Positions 43,364 through 44,351 of a stretch of 44,351 bases of DNA are shown piece by piece. The stretch is from an uncultured Prevotella sp. GTDB taxonomy: Bacteria > Bacteroidota > Bacteroidia > Bacteroidales > Bacteroidaceae. Numbering within the stretch: the first letter of the stretch is position 1; every line of letters starts with the position of its first letter. A program made the position numbers and the translations under genes. Location of the stretch: contig URJQ01000004.1 in NCBI GenBank assembly GCA_900548195.1, positions 1 to 44,351 of the forward strand, written 5' to 3'. Under the pieces are notes generated by a model, which worked only from the letters and a program-made list of their open reading frames with translations, searched no databases and was not told where the DNA came from.

Positions 43364-43407
43364 GCAATATTTTTATTCTATTCGTATTGTAAATTATATA
43401 TTCCGTG

Positions 43408-43415
43408 CAAAGTTA
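43408..43415 (-). promoter_or_regulatory. -7 box (TAACTTTG) before the MsbA-like gene
   Basis: On the minus strand TAACTTTG lies ~45 bp before the ATG at 43363. TTTC stands near the -33 position instead of TTTG. It is the best candidate promoter for the minus-strand envelope cluster. Confidence 0.55.
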
Positions 43416-43848
43416 CACATTATTTATAATATATGGAAATTTTTCAGGCAATTACGCTACTTTATTGACATAAAAAACTCATTTCGAGCCCGACGTGGCA
43501 TTCAGTATTTTCTGTCCGTAAAGAGAAGAAAATACGTAGTTTTTTAGCATTTTGTAAGATCATATAAAAATCATTTGAAAAAATGTTATCAAAAAGTTTA
43601 CTAAAGCATTGAAAATGAAAGGGGATTTGAAAACTTTCTGATGCAAAGTCGAGAAAAAGGCTTTTACGAAAACGTTTACATAGTGTCGCTTACCACCTAA
43701 GGTACAAGTAGATACAAGAATGGTCGTGTAAAGAAATATTACGAATTGCAAAAAACTGTAAAATAGACACTAAAAATAGGCAAAAACCAGAATTTGCATT
43801 GATTTAAGTCAAAGAAAAGCGAATTTTTATTATTTTCTTTTGAAATTG
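43416..43848. other. AT-rich intergenic DNA, nothing recognised
   Basis: About 430 bp between the divergent promoter of the MsbA-like gene and the promoter of the putative RNA. Short frames here lack coding character. No repeat of the families seen elsewhere is present. Confidence 0.5.
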
Positions 43849-43880
43849 TTTGCGCACACAACAAAAAGTTTATACCTTTG
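43849..43880 (+). promoter_or_regulatory. Strong promoter of a putative non-coding RNA
   Basis: TTTG at 43849-43852, a 20-bp spacer and TACCTTTG at 43873-43880. Both boxes match the Bacteroidota consensus; the spacer is one longer than ideal. Confidence 0.7.
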
Positions 43881-43886
43881 CATCGT

Positions 43887-44156
43887 CAAAAGGAAAAAAG
43901 GAGATTTCCAATAAAACTTCAGACGGACTCTGAAAGGAAACCACTCCGGAAAAGATTTCCTCTCTGACACTTACAATAGTGATTGTTTAGGTTAGTAGAA
44001 TAATAGATTTAGGTTTTAGTTATTAGGTTAAAGATTGTTTGACTCTTGGATAACAAAAAGAAGACTGTGAAGTTTTCTTTCAATTTTGAAAAGGATTTTA
44101 GTTAAACATATTTTTTTCAATGCGCTGCAGCTCGTGAAGAGTAGCAGCGCATTTTT
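43887..44156 (+). ncRNA. Putative structured non-coding RNA, about 270 nt, family not identified
   Basis: The segment is bounded by a consensus promoter (43849-43880) and a strong terminator (44120-44156) and contains no plausible protein gene. Local hairpins include TTCAGA/TCTGAA (about 43919-43936), GGAAA/TTTCC (about 43939-43963) and AAGAAGAC/GTTTTCTT (about 44059-44080). A purine-rich start (AAAAGGAAAAAAGGAG) follows the expected start site. It does not show the conserved elements of RNase P RNA or tmRNA that I would look for. A 6S-like or Bacteroidales-specific RNA (such as the Rfam Bacteroidales-1 motif) is possible. The exact 5' end is estimated from the promoter. Confidence 0.55.
44120..44156 (+). 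terminator. Rho-independent terminator of the putative RNA
   Basis: ATGCGCTGC (44120-44128) pairs with GCAGCGCAT (44144-44152) and is followed by TTTTTC. Confidence 0.8.
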
Positions 44157-44284
44157 CTTTGTATCATTTTATTCGAACTTTGAGTTACAAAGCAAATTCC
44201 TGAAAATCAGGTTTCGCAACGCTATTTTCCCATGTTTTGAAGGCAAAAAAGCAAGTTTTCCACAGTTTTCACCATGTTTTTCAT

Positions 44285-44351
44285 GTCATAAAGCAGTGAT
44301 TTCACCTTGCAATGTCTTAGCTTTTACCTCCTAATAACTATGCTTTTACCT
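44285..44351. repeat. 22-bp modular repeat array, cut by the window end
   Basis: Units at 44285-44306 (degenerate), 44307-44328 and 44329-44350 each end in TTTTACC or TTTCACC. The last unit, TCCTAATAACTATGCTTTTA plus CC, closely matches the third unit at 32673-32694. The array probably continues past the window. Confidence 0.6.

Noticed and set aside
44086..44334. Small plus-strand protein at the window end
   Set aside because: The frame crosses a strong terminator and a repeat array and has no coding character.

Overview
The window is almost entirely Bacteroidota DNA, most likely Prevotella/Segatella or a close relative. Pointers are promoters of the TTTG-N19-TAnnTTTG type, the near absence of Shine-Dalgarno sequences, T9SS-type C-termini, Bacteroidota Rhs proteins with a DUF6443-like N-terminus, and intergenic regions crowded with fold-back repeats. 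The first roughly 600 bases look different: they carry the start of a Firmicutes-like ABC ATPase with a strong Shine-Dalgarno sequence, and they abut a beheaded Rhs-type gene. This is best read as a chimeric contig joint.

Layout. 1-264 (-): ABC ATPase fragment. 676-6634 (+): an Rhs/YD-repeat pair, the second member ending in an HExxH metallopeptidase-like toxin domain, followed by an overlapping putative lipoprotein immunity gene. 7226-14558 (+): three exported proteins, namely a GH53 endo-galactanase fused to a cyclophilin, a helix-hairpin-helix/outer-membrane-barrel protein and a tricorn-type S41 protease. 14559-16049: no gene, but dense repeats. 16050-20890 (+): an AraC-type regulator, a 1105-residue T9SS surface protein and a small acidic peptide. 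21024-24120 (-): uxuB-uxuA for hexuronate breakdown. 24563-25015 (-): a single-domain Y1 (IS200-like/RAYT) transposase bracketed by inverted copies of a compound palindrome. 25403-32226 (+) and 32832-43363 (-): two convergent clusters for cell-envelope glycan and lipid assembly. 43364-44351: no protein gene, but a promoter-to-terminator unit that looks like a ~270-nt non-coding RNA, then the start of a 22-bp repeat array cut by the window edge.

How the genes work together. The envelope clusters contain two family-2 glycosyltransferases, a GtrA protein, a HisC-like PLP enzyme, a LicC-like cytidylyltransferase, a family-4 glycosyltransferase, two LicD proteins, a Kdo/WaaP-like sugar kinase, a galactofuranosyltransferase-like protein, a phosphatase, two LtaS/MdoB-like phosphotransferases, a lipid A acyltransferase and an MsbA-like exporter. 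Together they suggest synthesis of a glycolipid (LPS/lipid A-core or a related polymer) decorated with a phospho-amino-alcohol such as phosphocholine or phosphoethanolamine.

The most unusual material is the repeat landscape. Five copies of a compound palindrome have covarying stems and a fixed 21-nt linker, and two of them flank the transposase. A second, unrelated hairpin family with a conserved CACAG(T/G)GGC tail occurs at four or five sites. There is also a MITE-like element, several fold-back elements, 63/64-bp tandem repeats and 22-bp modular repeats.
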